Assembly (NCBI RefSeq): GCF_003201835.2
Contig: NZ_CP029289.2
Location: forward strand, 1,426,001-1,490,000
DNA from: Acidianus brierleyi
GTDB lineage: Archaea > Thermoproteota > Thermoprotei_A > Sulfolobales > Sulfolobaceae
DNA length: 64,000 nt
Reading direction: 5' to 3'
In this document: positions 10,649 to 27,805 of the stretch, in pieces
How positions within the stretch are numbered: position 1 is the stretch's first letter
Layout: the number at the start of each line of letters is the position of its first letter
Made by a program: the position numbers and the translations under genes
The notes under the pieces: model-generated
Database searches by the model: none
What the model saw: the letters and a program-made list of their open reading frames with translations, nothing else
What the model was told of the DNA's origin: nothing

Positions 10649-11929
10649 TTGGTAGATTATGACAAGTTAGCTGTAGAAACAGCATCAAAGTATAAAGGTA
10701 AAATACAAATGATCCCAAAAGTACCTGTAAACTCTATTGATGATTTCTCTATTTTATACACTCCTGGTGTAGCTGCAGTATCTAGAGCAATTAATAAAGA
10801 TAAGAATCTTTCTTTTCAGTATACTTATAGATGGAATGCTATAGCTATTGTAACTGACGGTACAAGAGTATTAGGCTTAGGAAATGTTGGTCCAGAAGCT
10901 GCTATGCCAGTTATGGAAGGTAAATCTTTACTTTTCAAATATCTTGGCGGAGTTGATGCAATTCCTATTACTCTTGGAACAACAGATGCAGAGAAAATTA
11001 TAGATACAGTAAAAATTCTAGAACCGTCGTTTGGCGGAATTAATTTAGAAGACATAGAATCTCCTAAATGTTTCTATATTTTAGATAAATTGAAAGAAGA
11101 ATTGCAAATTCCTGTTTGGCACGACGATCAACAAGGTACTGCTGGCGCTACATTAGCAGGATTAATGGGAGCGTTAGAGGTGGTTGGGAAAAAAGCTAAT
11201 GATATAAAAGTAATTCTTTTTGGGACTGGAGCTGCTAATATAGCTACTGCTAGACTTCTTAATAAATACGGAGTTCCTTATAAAAATATGATATTAATAG
11301 ACTCTTCTGGAGTACTTTATAAGGGTAGAAATGACGAGGATGCTATAAAAGAGGAAAATGTCTGGAAATATGAATTATTGAAGGAAACTAATAAAGAAAA
11401 GATAACTACGATTGAAAAAGCGTTTGAAGGAGCCGATGTATTAATAGCAGCTTCAAAACCTGGTCCTGGTACAATTGATTCTTCTCTAATTTCGAAGATG
11501 AACAAAGACGCTATAGTTTTCGCTTTAGCCAATCCAGTTCCAGAAATTTGGCCAGAGGAAGCAAAGAAGGCCGGTGCTAGAATAGTAGGTACTGGAAGAA
11601 GTGATTTTCCAAATCAAATAAATAATTCACTAATATTTCCTGCCGTATTTAGAGGAGCTCTAGATGTAAGAGCAAAGACTATTTCAGATGAAATGGTAAT
11701 AGAAGCCGCTCGAGAATTGGTAGCCTTTGCTAGAGAAAAAGGTTTAAACGATGAGTACATAATTCCTAAAATGACCGAATGGGAAGTATTTCCTAGAGTA
11801 GCTGCTACAGTAGGTTTAAAGGCTATTCAGTTAGGTCTATCAAGAATTACACTAAGTTATGACGAGCTATATACTAATGCTAAGTCGATGATAGAAAACG
11901 CTAGAAAGCAAATGAAAATGCTAGCTTAA
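10649..11929 (+). CDS. NAD(P)-dependent malic enzyme
   Basis: It oxidatively decarboxylates malate to pyruvate. The 426-aa protein shows [19 protein letters not shown] N-terminal residues, [14 protein letters not shown], the metal/substrate segment [14 protein letters not shown] and a Rossmann glycine motif [13 protein letters not shown]. Another signature, [15 protein letters not shown], is near residue 293. The TTG start is the best option upstream of this conserved N-terminus, and no in-frame ATG lies nearby. It stands alone between infB and the RNA polymerase operon. Confidence 0.92.
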   Translation: MVDYDKLAVETASKYKGKIQMIPKVPVNSIDDFSILYTPGVAAVSRAINKDKNLSFQYTYRWNAIAIVTDGTRVLGLGNVGPEAAMPVMEGKSLLFKYLGGVDAIPITLGTTDAEKIIDTVKILEPSFGGINLEDIESPKCFYILDKLKEELQIPVWHDDQQGTAGATLAGLMGALEVVGKKANDIKVILFGTGAANIATARLLNKYGVPYKNMILIDSSGVLYKGRNDEDAIKEENVWKYELLKETNKEKITTIEKAFEGADVLIAASKPGPGTIDSSLISKMNKDAIVFALANPVPEIWPEEAKKAGARIVGTGRSDFPNQINNSLIFPAVFRGALDVRAKTISDEMVIEAARELVAFAREKGLNDEYIIPKMTEWEVFPRVAATVGLKAIQLGLSRITLSYDELYTNAKSMIENARKQMKMLA

Positions 11930-11985
11930 ATTTTTATATTCTTGAAAGTATAGGCTTTTTATCATACATTATTTAGGTGTATCAT

Positions 11986-12237
11986 ATGCGTTCAGTTTCT
12001 AAAAAAATAGATCCTAGGGTTCATCAGTTGGTTCCAAAACATGAGATTCTTCCCATAGAGGAGGCTTATAAAATGCTCAAGCAACTTGGTATAGGTCCAG
12101 AGCAATTGCCTTGGATAAGAGCTTCTGATCCAGTTGTGCATGCAATTGGAGCAAAGCCTGGCGATATAATTAAAATTACAAGAAAAAGTCAGACAATAGG
12201 AGAATCAGTAGTTTATAGATATGTTATAAGTGGGTGA
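11986..12237 (+). CDS. rpoH: RNA polymerase subunit H (Rpo5)
   Basis: The archaeal counterpart of the RPB5 C-terminal domain, part of the polymerase jaw. The core reads [20 protein letters not shown] and ends [22 protein letters not shown]. The ATG at 11986 is preferred over an in-frame GTG at 11977 because an AGGTG ribosome-binding site precedes it at about 6 bases. It is the first gene of the rpoH-rpoB-rpoA1-rpoA2 operon. Confidence 0.94.
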   Translation: MRSVSKKIDPRVHQLVPKHEILPIEEAYKMLKQLGIGPEQLPWIRASDPVVHAIGAKPGDIIKITRKSQTIGESVVYRYVISG

Positions 12238-12242
12238 GAAAA

Positions 12243-19437
<7,195 letters not shown>

Positions 19438-19441
19438 TAAT

Positions 19442-19759
19442 ATGTCTCAAAATATAACTTTTGAAACAGAATTAAAAAATCTTTTAAAATCAGGTAAAGT
19501 TATTTTTGGAAGTAAAAAAACATTAAAGAAACTAAAACTTGGTAAAGTTAAAGCAATTATAGTAGCATCTACATTAAAGGGCGATATTATGAATGATATA
19601 ATACATTATGCTAAAGTTTCTAGCATACCTATATACAAATATCCAGGCAGTGGATGGGACTTAGGTACATTAGCTGGTAAGCCTTTTATGATTTCTACAA
19701 TAGGTGTTGAAGATCCAGGAAATTCAAGAATACTTGATATAGCAAAGCTAGTAAGTTAA
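19442..19759 (+). CDS. rpl30e: 50S ribosomal protein L30e
   Basis: An L7Ae/L30e-type RNA-binding fold of the large subunit. The 105-aa sequence has the early GKVIFGSKKTLKKLKLGKVK and later IPIYKYPGSGWDLGTLAGKP, diagnostic of archaeal L30e. It lies in the conserved place between rpoA2 and nusA. Confidence 0.95.
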   Translation: MSQNITFETELKNLLKSGKVIFGSKKTLKKLKLGKVKAIIVASTLKGDIMNDIIHYAKVSSIPIYKYPGSGWDLGTLAGKPFMISTIGVEDPGNSRILDIAKLVS

Positions 19760-19770
19760 GGTGGTAATAT

Positions 19771-20202
19771 TTGCCTGAAATTAAACTTACTCAAGAAGAA
19801 ATGAATTATATGTCACTTTTTCAAGATGTTACTAAAGTTACAGTAAGGGATTGTATTATAGATACTGAAAATAATAGAATAATATTTTTAGTCGATCCTC
19901 AATTTATGGGAATTGCTATAGGAAAAAGTGGCTTAAATGTAAGAAAATTAAGGAAAATTATAGGTAAAGATGTAGAAATAGTAGCATATAGCGAAAATTT
20001 AGAAGATATGGTAAAAAATTTAATGGCTCCTGCTAGAGTTAGAAGCGTAAAAATAGTAGATAGTGATTCGAAAAAATCAGTATATATTACTGTAGATCCA
20101 CAAGACAAAGGTTTAGCAATAGGTAAAAGTGGTAAAAATGTTACTAGGGCTAAATTAATTTTAAAAAGATATATGGATATAGACTCTGTAGTTATAGTTT
20201 AA
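19771..20202 (+). CDS. nusA: NusA-like KH-domain transcription factor
   Basis: A short archaeal NusA (143 aa) consisting only of two KH domains, each with its GxxG loop: [14 protein letters not shown] near residue 49 and [15 protein letters not shown] near 113. It lacks the bacterial N-terminal and S1 domains. It likely binds nascent RNA with the polymerase. The TTG start has GGTGG 6 bases upstream and no competing ATG before the conserved region. Confidence 0.93.
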   Translation: MPEIKLTQEEMNYMSLFQDVTKVTVRDCIIDTENNRIIFLVDPQFMGIAIGKSGLNVRKLRKIIGKDVEIVAYSENLEDMVKNLMAPARVRSVKIVDSDSKKSVYITVDPQDKGLAIGKSGKNVTRAKLILKRYMDIDSVVIV

Positions 20203-20214
20203 GAGGGTGTAAAA

Positions 20215-20655
20215 TTGTCAGGAAAATCTCCTAAAGGTTTATTTGCAGCCAGGAAACTAAAGCTTAAAAGATTAAAGTTTAGATGGAGTCAAAGAACTTT
20301 CAAAACTAGGGTACTACAGCTTAAGAAACGTTTCGATCCGTTAGAAGGATCCCCTATGGCTAGGGGAATAGTTCTTGAAAAAGTAGGTATAGAATCTAGG
20401 CAGCCTAATTCTGCAGTAAGAAAATGCGTAAGAGTTCAACTAGTTAAAAATGGTAGAGTAGTTACGGCATTTGTACCCGGAGACGGTGGTGTTAACTTCA
20501 TAGACGAGCACGACGAAGTAGTAATAGCAGGAATAGGTGGAACGTTAGGTAGATCAATGGGTGACTTACCCGGAGTTAGATTTAAGGTTGTAATGGTTAA
20601 CGGAGTTTCCTTGGACGCTTTATATAAAGGAAAGAAAACAAAGCCGGTAAGATAG
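20215..20655 (+). CDS. rps12: 30S ribosomal protein S12
   Basis: The decoding-centre protein. The 146-residue sequence includes the universally conserved [29 protein letters not shown] and [14 protein letters not shown] segments. The TTG start is preceded by GAGGGTG. It directly abuts the convergent BFN-domain gene (1 base between stops). Confidence 0.96.
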   Translation: MSGKSPKGLFAARKLKLKRLKFRWSQRTFKTRVLQLKKRFDPLEGSPMARGIVLEKVGIESRQPNSAVRKCVRVQLVKNGRVVTAFVPGDGGVNFIDEHDEVVIAGIGGTLGRSMGDLPGVRFKVVMVNGVSLDALYKGKKTKPVR

Positions 20656-20656
20656 G

Positions 20657-21115
20657 CTATTTCTTTTGTTGTTCCCTGTCTTTTTCTTGGTCTTCAACAA
20701 GCTTTTTCTTTACAAATATTGGTTTATTTGATACTAGCGCGAGATATATTGCATGGCTAGGTATCATTCTCTTTTGAATAATTACTCCATCAAATTTCAA
20801 CTCTATAGTAGCTATATATACTGTATCCATTATATCGTCTATAATAACTTTATTTATATGCTTACTAAGTTCCTCGGTAACCTCAGGTACAAAAGAGATT
20901 ACGTCATATATTGTTTCTCTTTTATCTAAAGATATATTCTCTTCAGTTTGTTTCTTAATCTTGTTTATCGCTAGTACGACCTCCGCTGGAACATAAAATA
21001 GATCAAATTCCCTACCATCTTCTAAATAACATACTATTACAGATATTCCATTGATAGGATAAAAGAAAGCATCTACATTATTGACCTTTACGTACTCATT
21101 TTGTTCTGACATCAA
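20657..21115 (-). CDS. Bifunctional nuclease (DUF151)-domain protein
   Basis: 152 residues. The centre and C-terminal half match the BFN/DUF151 fold. The characteristic IPSHAIYLALVSNKPIFVKK corresponds to the RPSDAIALALR-type motif of the family, preceded by a strand-rich region. The ends are acidic and Lys/Gln-rich. It is inserted on the opposite strand between rps12 and rps7 and interrupts the translation operon. Catalytic activity in Sulfolobales has not been established, to my knowledge. Confidence 0.65.
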   Translation of the reverse strand: MMSEQNEYVKVNNVDAFFYPINGISVIVCYLEDGREFDLFYVPAEVVLAINKIKKQTEENISLDKRETIYDVISFVPEVTEELSKHINKVIIDDIMDTVYIATIELKFDGVIIQKRMIPSHAIYLALVSNKPIFVKKKLVEDQEKDREQQKK

Positions 21116-21181
21116 TATATTATATTCCCTTAAAAACTAATAAACCCTATATGAATAGATATATAATCTACTTCTACTTAT

Positions 21182-21778
21182 GTGATTCGAATAGTTATGG
21201 AGTATGATCTGAGTCAATTAGATATAAAAATATTTGGAAAATGGAATACCAAAGTTGAAGTAAGAGATCCTAGTTTAAAAAAATATATTTCACTAATTCC
21301 AGTTTATTTACCTCATTCTGGAGGAAGACATGAACATAGAAGATTTGGTAAATCAAGACTTAACGTTGTTGAAAGACTAATTGATGAGCTAATGAGACCA
21401 GGAAGAAATAAGGGAAAGAAAATGCTTGCGTATAATATAGTAAAAGCATCATTTGAAATAATTTTCGCTAGAACTGGACAAAATCCTTTACAAATCCTAG
21501 TTAAAGCTATTGAGAATGTAGCTCCTAGAGAAGAAGTTACAAGAATTATGTATGGAGGTATAGTATATTACGTTGCAGTAGACGTTTCACCAGAAAGAAG
21601 AGTAGACTTAGCTTTAAGACATTTAGTAGAAGGTGCTAGAGCTGCCTCATTTAACAATCCAAAGCCTATAGATGAATCCTTGGCAGAAGAGATAATTGCA
21701 GCATCTTCATTAGATACTAAAAGCTATGCATTAAGGAAAAAAGAAGAAATGGAAAGGATAGCTCTAAGCTCAAGATAA
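21182..21778 (+). CDS. rps7: 30S ribosomal protein S7
   Basis: A primary 16S rRNA-binding protein of the head. The 198-residue sequence contains [24 protein letters not shown] and the family core [21 protein letters not shown] and [21 protein letters not shown]. The GTG at 21182 gives the longest form. An in-frame ATG at 21197 is an alternative start and would lie closer to the TATA-like GATATATAATC upstream. Confidence 0.94.
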   Translation: MIRIVMEYDLSQLDIKIFGKWNTKVEVRDPSLKKYISLIPVYLPHSGGRHEHRRFGKSRLNVVERLIDELMRPGRNKGKKMLAYNIVKASFEIIFARTGQNPLQILVKAIENVAPREEVTRIMYGGIVYYVAVDVSPERRVDLALRHLVEGARAASFNNPKPIDESLAEEIIAASSLDTKSYALRKKEEMERIALSSR

Positions 21779-21836
21779 ATAGCTAAACTTTTATTAACGC
21801 AATACATTAAAATGCGTTGAGGAGTGTGTAATAAAA

Positions 21837-23144
<1,308 letters not shown>

Positions 23145-23161
23145 TTTTTTATGGTGTTTTT

Positions 23162-23470
<309 letters not shown>

Positions 23471-23504
23471 CTTTAAATATGAAGTTTTTTAAATAATTTC
23501 GAGT

Positions 23505-23603
23505 GCCGGGGTGCCCGAGTGGACTAAGGGGCTGGCCTGGAGACTAAAATCCAGCTAGCCAGTGGGGGTAATCCCTGCGCGGGTTCAAATCCCGTCCCCG
23601 GCG
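23505..23603 (+). tRNA. tRNA-Ser (anticodon GGA) with 14-nt intron
   Basis: Acceptor stem GCCGGGG/CCCCGGC, discriminator G, a long variable arm (GGGGGTAATCCC) and T arm GCGGGTTCAAATCCCGT identify a class II serine tRNA. Anticodon stem CTGGC/GCCAG closes around loop CTGGAGA only after removing 14 bases at 23543-23556, the 37/38 intron site. An upstream TTTTTTAAATAATTT serves as TATA. Its body is nearly identical to the reversed tRNA-Ser(TGA) at 27113-27209. Confidence 0.95.
23543..23556 (+). other. tRNA-Ser(GGA) intron (14 nt)
   Basis: This insertion after position 37 must be removed to form the anticodon stem and the seven-base loop. It differs in length and sequence from the intron of the sister tRNA-Ser(TGA). 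Confidence 0.85.
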
Positions 23604-23981
23604 TAATAAATTGAAAAATTATTTTGTTTGGTAATATTTTATTTTTAGAGAATATAGAGCGTGAGAATATTTAATACTTGAAGATTATTCTTCTTCTGAA
23701 TCTTCACCTTGAGGACAGGGATAAAGATTATACCTACTACAATAATTGCCCATCTTATTCAACAAGTACATCTTAATCTCATTCTTCTCTCCGGTAGCAT
23801 TAACAGTAGCCATCAAATAATTAAGATCCTCACTACATTGTTGTACATAAATAATCTTCTCGTTCCTAGTCAAATTAGGCAAAGAATCTATATAAGAAGA
23901 CACTATTCCAAGAACTTCATCATAAATCTCCTTCAACTTCTTCACGTACACCTCACTATCCCTAATTATCTGATCAACATC
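23604..23981. repeat. Left arm of perfect 378-bp inverted repeat
   Basis: It begins on the first base after tRNA-Ser(GGA) and is, by direct comparison, the exact reverse complement of 26735-27112, which abuts tRNA-Ser(TGA). With the tRNA bodies the repeat arms are ~475 bp. Homology stops sharply at 23981/23982, and the outer flanks of the two tRNAs are unrelated. It contains the last ~99 codons of a gene whose longer copy lies in the right arm. Confidence 0.95.
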
Positions 23982-24254
23982 TTGCGTAGCTTGTTGCTAT
24001 TGCTGGGTATATTTGTATTTCATTGTTCTTGTATTCCCATCCTGCTCTTCCTAGTAGGCATTTTGTTTGTTGGTTTAGTTCTTGTAGTTCTTCTTGTGAT
24101 ATTTTCCCGTATTGTTTGTTTACTAGTGCTGTTCTTATCTTGTCTTCGTCTTCTTGTGTTATCTCGTCTTTTAGTTGTTGTTGTAGATAGTAGTATTCTT
24201 CTGATGTTTGTGTTATTTGTTCTTCTGTATTTGTATAAGTTCTTGTTGTGACAC
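23685..24254 (-). pseudogene. Chimeric gene remnant at the inverted-repeat edge
   Basis: Two coding-like pieces meet at 23981/23982. The part at 23985-24250, read leftwards, encodes a hydrophilic segment including TSEEYYYLQQQLKDEITQE and LGRAGWEYKNNEIQIYPAIA. A possible GTG start at 24254 gives VSQQELIQIQ but is in a different frame, so one frameshift is implied. After the junction another frame change leads into DVDQIIRDSEVYVKKLKEI, the C-terminus copied from the gene at 26090-27031, ending at 23685. Neither piece belongs to a family I recognise. This is a recombination scar, not an intact gene. Confidence 0.55.
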
Positions 24255-24259
24255 ATGTA

Positions 24260-24960
24260 ATATTCTTTATGATGTTTTTTTAAATGTTTTCAATAGATAT
24301 ATATGTTGTCTTATATCCTTCCATTACCTAATTTTTTAGTAAGCCCCAATGCTCTTTATAATCATGAACAGAATCTATTATTACTTAATAATCACTATAA
24401 ACTCTTTTATTTTCTGATTTTTCTCAGTTAGCTTTACTATATACTTTCTAAGGTATTAAAGGCAAGATGGTACTGTAAATCTTATAATAAATTATGCATT
24501 ATAAGCTAGCATATGAATAATGATCTTGGTCTTTAGATTCTAATAAAATATAAAATTATTCAATGATTCATATATATTTAGAATATTAAAATAATATATA
24601 TACTAAATTATTCAAGTAGTCAGAAATTATTTAATTTATATGTAGATAATAGAAAAATTTAAGATAAGGAAAATCCATAAAGGCTGTGTTGACTAGTTAA
24701 TTTTCTTATAGACTTTCTACGAAAATCCTTTGCAGTATTACGTATCGTTAAAAATAATTTAATATAATAGAAGATAAGTAAAATTATTTACTGTAAAGCC
24801 TAAAATACTATCATCTAAAATAGATAAAATTTATTTCATTACATATTAGAATGAAAATATTTAAGTAAGAGAAATTTCCGTAAAAACTACTATTCAGGTC
24901 TAAAGAGAAGCAAGAATAAGAAGTAATAATGACGTTACGATTTAGAATTTTTATTCAGTA
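24260..24960. other. AT-rich intergenic stretch without recognisable genes
   Basis: About 700 bases, extremely AT-rich, with scattered stops in all frames and no tRNA, C/D box or terminal-repeat structure that I could support. Part of the degraded island between the tRNA genes. Confidence 0.5.
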
Positions 24961-24961
24961 A

Positions 24962-25153
24962 ACTGGAGAGGTTATTCTAGACTACATCTTTAATAACCTC
25001 TTTGAGAAGTTTATACAAATGAGAATTGTTGAGGATAAGTATGGTAATAGGTTTCTAGAGATTGAGAATAAAATAGGGCTAAGGAAAACGCTAATGACCG
25101 TAAACCGTCTTATGAGACTCAATCTCCCAAATGAAAACTATACAGTTTTTTGA
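24962..25153 (+). pseudogene. Short coding remnant, unidentified
   Basis: An open frame bounded by stops encodes ~63 residues that look protein-like, for example NNLFEKFIQMRIVEDKYGNR followed by FLEIENKIGLRKTL. There is no start codon near its 5' end and it overlaps the relE remnant on the other strand. It is probably a gene fragment. The family is not recognised. Confidence 0.3.
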
Positions 25154-25410
25154 ATCAACACTGTAAAGTATCCTTATATCTCCAGTTACTTCTATGGAAA
25201 ACATAGAATTTTCATATATATCTTTTTTTCCAACTTCTTCTTGGGATATTTGAAAGGGTTTTCTTGGAACAACTCCAATTTCTCTAAAATTAGTATAAGC
25301 AATTTATCACTAAATTCATCAGTAGCGAATTCTACGAATGACAGTTTACGAGTTCTCTTTCGTTTAAACAATTTCTTGATTCCTCCACACTCGTAAATTC
25401 TTCTTATCAA
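25091..25410 (-). pseudogene. RelE/ParE-type toxin, frameshifted
   Basis: The first part reads LSFVEFATDEFSDKLLILIL then EKLELFQENPFKYPKKKLEKK, which matches the helical hairpin of RelE/ParE toxins. The frame is lost at a run of seven A (25223-25229 complement). One extra A would restore DIYENSMFSIEVTGDIRILY and then SVDSKNCIVFIWEIE, the typical beta-sheet with the VGDYRIxY-like element, ending at 25091. The N-terminal ~22 residues may not belong. No antitoxin was recognised upstream. It is decayed, or a sequencing slip in a homopolymer. Confidence 0.6.
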
Positions 25411-25596
25411 CCTAGAGAGCCTCTTAGCTCCTATTTAGTATTAGCTTCCTCTGTTGTTCGTCCAGTTTAGAAATGCCAATTGGCGTATAGTTCTACCATA
25501 CTTATAAGAAAGTGGCGCTGTTCCAAAAATAAGGATGTCTGTTCCATTTACGCCTTTATATAGGGAACATAAATATCTTAAATTTTACGTAAAATT

Positions 25597-25673
<77 letters not shown>

Positions 25674-26089
25674 ATATGAATATTATTACAATCACTATTT
25701 AAAGTTTACGCAAATTTAGGAGTTACATTGCTGTTATTAAGCCTTTATATACTTACCAAAAATACGTTATCCTTATAACTATTGGCTATGAGTCGATTTA
25801 TTCTAGTATTTTGGTGCTTAAAACTAAAATAGATACCATTAGCACTTCCATAAAGTTATTATTTATTAAGCTATCGGAAACTTTTATATTAATGAGATAA
25901 AAACTAATTGGAAGTGCTACCATGAAAATTATATATTATCTGGATTCCAAAATGCAAGGGAAATTTACTTTAATATTGAAGTTCACTGTTAACATAGCTA
26001 TTTGCACTATAGATAAGGCCTACTAGCTTGATTATTAGTGAAAGATTTTTCTGATTTTAACTTTAGATTCAGAATTTATCAAGCTATAA
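25674..26089. other. Non-genic stretch with small inverted repeat and micro-ORF
   Basis: About 415 bases without a convincing gene. TAGCACTTCC at ~25848 and GGAAGTGCTA at ~25910 form a 10-bp inverted repeat ~60 bases apart. A 34-codon frame (MKIIYYLDSKMQGK...) starts at 25921, 30 bases after a TTTATATT box. Its coding status is doubtful. Confidence 0.3.
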
Positions 26090-27031
26090 CTGGTTTTAAG
26101 ACTAAGAATAGATACTGAAAAGCATTCGACCTTCATTTCGAACACTATTATAGATTATCTACATGGTTTATCTGGTTTATATCCTTATACTTATCTTGGG
26201 ATAATTGACCCAGACTTCCCATACGCGTCGGTTTACGGATACCCAGAACAGTTATTCTTAGGAATTGAAAAGATAGTTACGATAAACCCTTTCTACACTT
26301 CAATCTACAAGTTAAGCAACATAATATATCCAGAGGTTTATAATTATTTATCTGGGAGATTGTTCTATATTAATAGTGCTTCTGTTGGTTGTCCTGTTTT
26401 TATGAGTGCTTTTGATCATAATGCTGATGATGATTGTACTTATCTTGGTCTTGTTGGTCTTGTTAGTGGTGTTTTGAATAGTTTTGAGAATAATAAGGAC
26501 GATGTTTATCTTGGTATTTATTATTTGCCTGTTGTTCTTCCTCCTAATAGTTTTAGCGTGAAGGACGTTCTTGATTACGCTAGGATGTTTTGTAGTAATG
26601 GCGTTTGTCAGGATTCTGCTTTCTCGTACTTGTTGGATAGGGTTAGGAGTGCTAATAGGGCTATGTCTTCTTTGATATCTGCTGGTGTTCTTTCTGGGAT
26701 AGCTTTTGCGGCTGTTCTTGTTGTTGATTGGTATGATGTTGATCAGATAATTAGGGATAGTGAGGTGTACGTGAAGAAGTTGAAGGAGATTTATGATGAA
26801 GTTCTTGGAATAGTGTCTTCTTATATAGATTCTTTGCCTAATTTGACTAGGAACGAGAAGATTATTTATGTACAACAATGTAGTGAGGATCTTAATTATT
26901 TGATGGCTACTGTTAATGCTACCGGAGAGAAGAATGAGATTAAGATGTACTTGTTGAATAAGATGGGCAATTATTGTAGTAGGTATAATCTTTATCCCTG
27001 TCCTCAAGGTGAAGATTCAGAAGAAGAATAA
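26090..27031 (+). pseudogene. 5'-truncated gene of an unidentified mobile element
   Basis: The frame is open from 26090 and protein-like from about 26140 (YLHGLSGLYPYTYLGIIDPD), but it has no ATG, GTG or TTG until a TTG at 26360, so the true 5' end is missing. The visible ~300 residues include a hydrophobic segment (LISAGVLSGIAFAAVLVV, possible membrane span) and then a helical region with VYVKKLKEIYDEVLGIVSSY. A C-terminus with CSRYNLYPCPQG and an acidic tail follows. Codons end mostly in T or G, unlike the A-ending codons of neighbours. The last 297 bases are duplicated in the left repeat arm. Viral or plasmid origin is inferred. Confidence 0.5.
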
Positions 27032-27112
27032 TCTTCAAGTATTAAATATTCTCACGCTCTATATTCTCTAAAAATAAAATATTACCAAACAAAATAATTT
27101 TTCAATTTATTA
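26735..27112. repeat. Right arm of perfect 378-bp inverted repeat
   Basis: Exact reverse complement of 23604-23981. It ends on the base before tRNA-Ser(TGA). Here the repeat lies inside a continuous longer reading frame whose strand composition continues without a break, so this arm looks like the original copy. Confidence 0.95.
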
Positions 27113-27209
27113 CGCCGGGGACGGGATTTGAACCCGCGCAGGGATTACCCCTACTGGCTTTCTAGTAGGCTCTCAAGGCCAGCCCCTTAGTCCACTCGGG
27201 CACCCCGGC
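27113..27209 (-). tRNA. tRNA-Ser (anticodon TGA) with 12-nt intron
   Basis: Same body as tRNA-Ser(GGA), differing in the anticodon, the intron and one variable-arm base. Stem CTGGC/GCCAG encloses CTTGAGA once 12 bases (27160-27171) are removed after position 37. It is oriented opposite to its sister gene and faces it across the island. Confidence 0.95.
27160..27171 (-). other. tRNA-Ser(TGA) intron (12 nt)
   Basis: This insertion at the 37/38 site must be removed for the anticodon stem to close. It is unrelated in sequence to the 14-nt intron of the sister tRNA. Confidence 0.85.
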
Positions 27210-27256
27210 AAATTCTGTATTAGTCGTAATAGTATAATAATTTAACCTTTATCAGG

Positions 27257-27805
27257 CTATCTTCTTATCATGATTATAGAATATCCTTTTTGGTTCTTTA
27301 TTATCTGTATGTTGGAGAAATATTTTCCGAATATCTTTATCACGTTATTCTCTCCTTTATATACTACTAATTCTATATATCCATCTTCAAGTTTTTCGTT
27401 ACTTTGTTCGGCTAGTTTTTCTAGGAAATCTACTCCTTTAGACAATGGGGGATTTGAGAATATTGCATTAACTTTTTCTGGAAGATTATCTAGAACGTCA
27501 CTTTTTAGTACTGTTATTATATTATTCAAATTATATCTTTCTACATTATATTTAGCCGTTTTTACTGCTATTGGGTTTATATCTAGCATGTATATTTTTA
27601 GGTTATTGTTTTTTAACGCTATATAAATGCCTATTGGTCCATAGCCACAGCCTACGTCGGCTACTTTACCTTTTTCTGGAATAGTTAAATTTTCTAGTAA
27701 TATCCTTGTTCCTGTATCTAGTTTTCTTTTAGAGAATAAGCTAGTATGACTTACTAAGCTTAATGGTATGCCATTTACTACTTCATTGACTATAAAATAG
27801 CTCAT
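27257..27805 (-). CDS. RsmC-like class I SAM methyltransferase
   Basis: 182 residues with motif I VADVGCGYGPIGIYIA near residue 49, the acidic LDIN motif II near 75 and the catalytic NPPLSKG motif near 118. NPP motifs are typical of enzymes methylating exocyclic amines of guanine or adenine in RNA or DNA. The target is not known. It overlaps the cbf5 stop by 4 bases, so it is co-translated with an rRNA-modification gene, which favours an RNA substrate. Confidence 0.8.
   Translation of the reverse strand: MSYFIVNEVVNGIPLSLVSHTSLFSKRKLDTGTRILLENLTIPEKGKVADVGCGYGPIGIYIALKNNNLKIYMLDINPIAVKTAKYNVERYNLNNIITVLKSDVLDNLPEKVNAIFSNPPLSKGVDFLEKLAEQSNEKLEDGYIELVVYKGENNVIKIFGKYFSNIQIIKNQKGYSIIMIRR

Noticed and set aside
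23709..24251. Long plus-strand frame of 180 codons in the left part of the island (and its mirror, 219 codons on the minus strand at 26348-27007)
   Set aside because: Highly Leu/Ile/Val- or Thr/Asn-rich low-complexity translations that are exact antisense shadows of the more protein-like frames. Produced by the strand composition.
25840..25925. 10-bp inverted repeat (TAGCACTTCC / GGAAGTGCTA) as insertion-sequence ends
   Set aside because: The ~60 bases between the arms cannot hold a transposase, and no target-site duplication is evident. Could be chance or a very short remnant.
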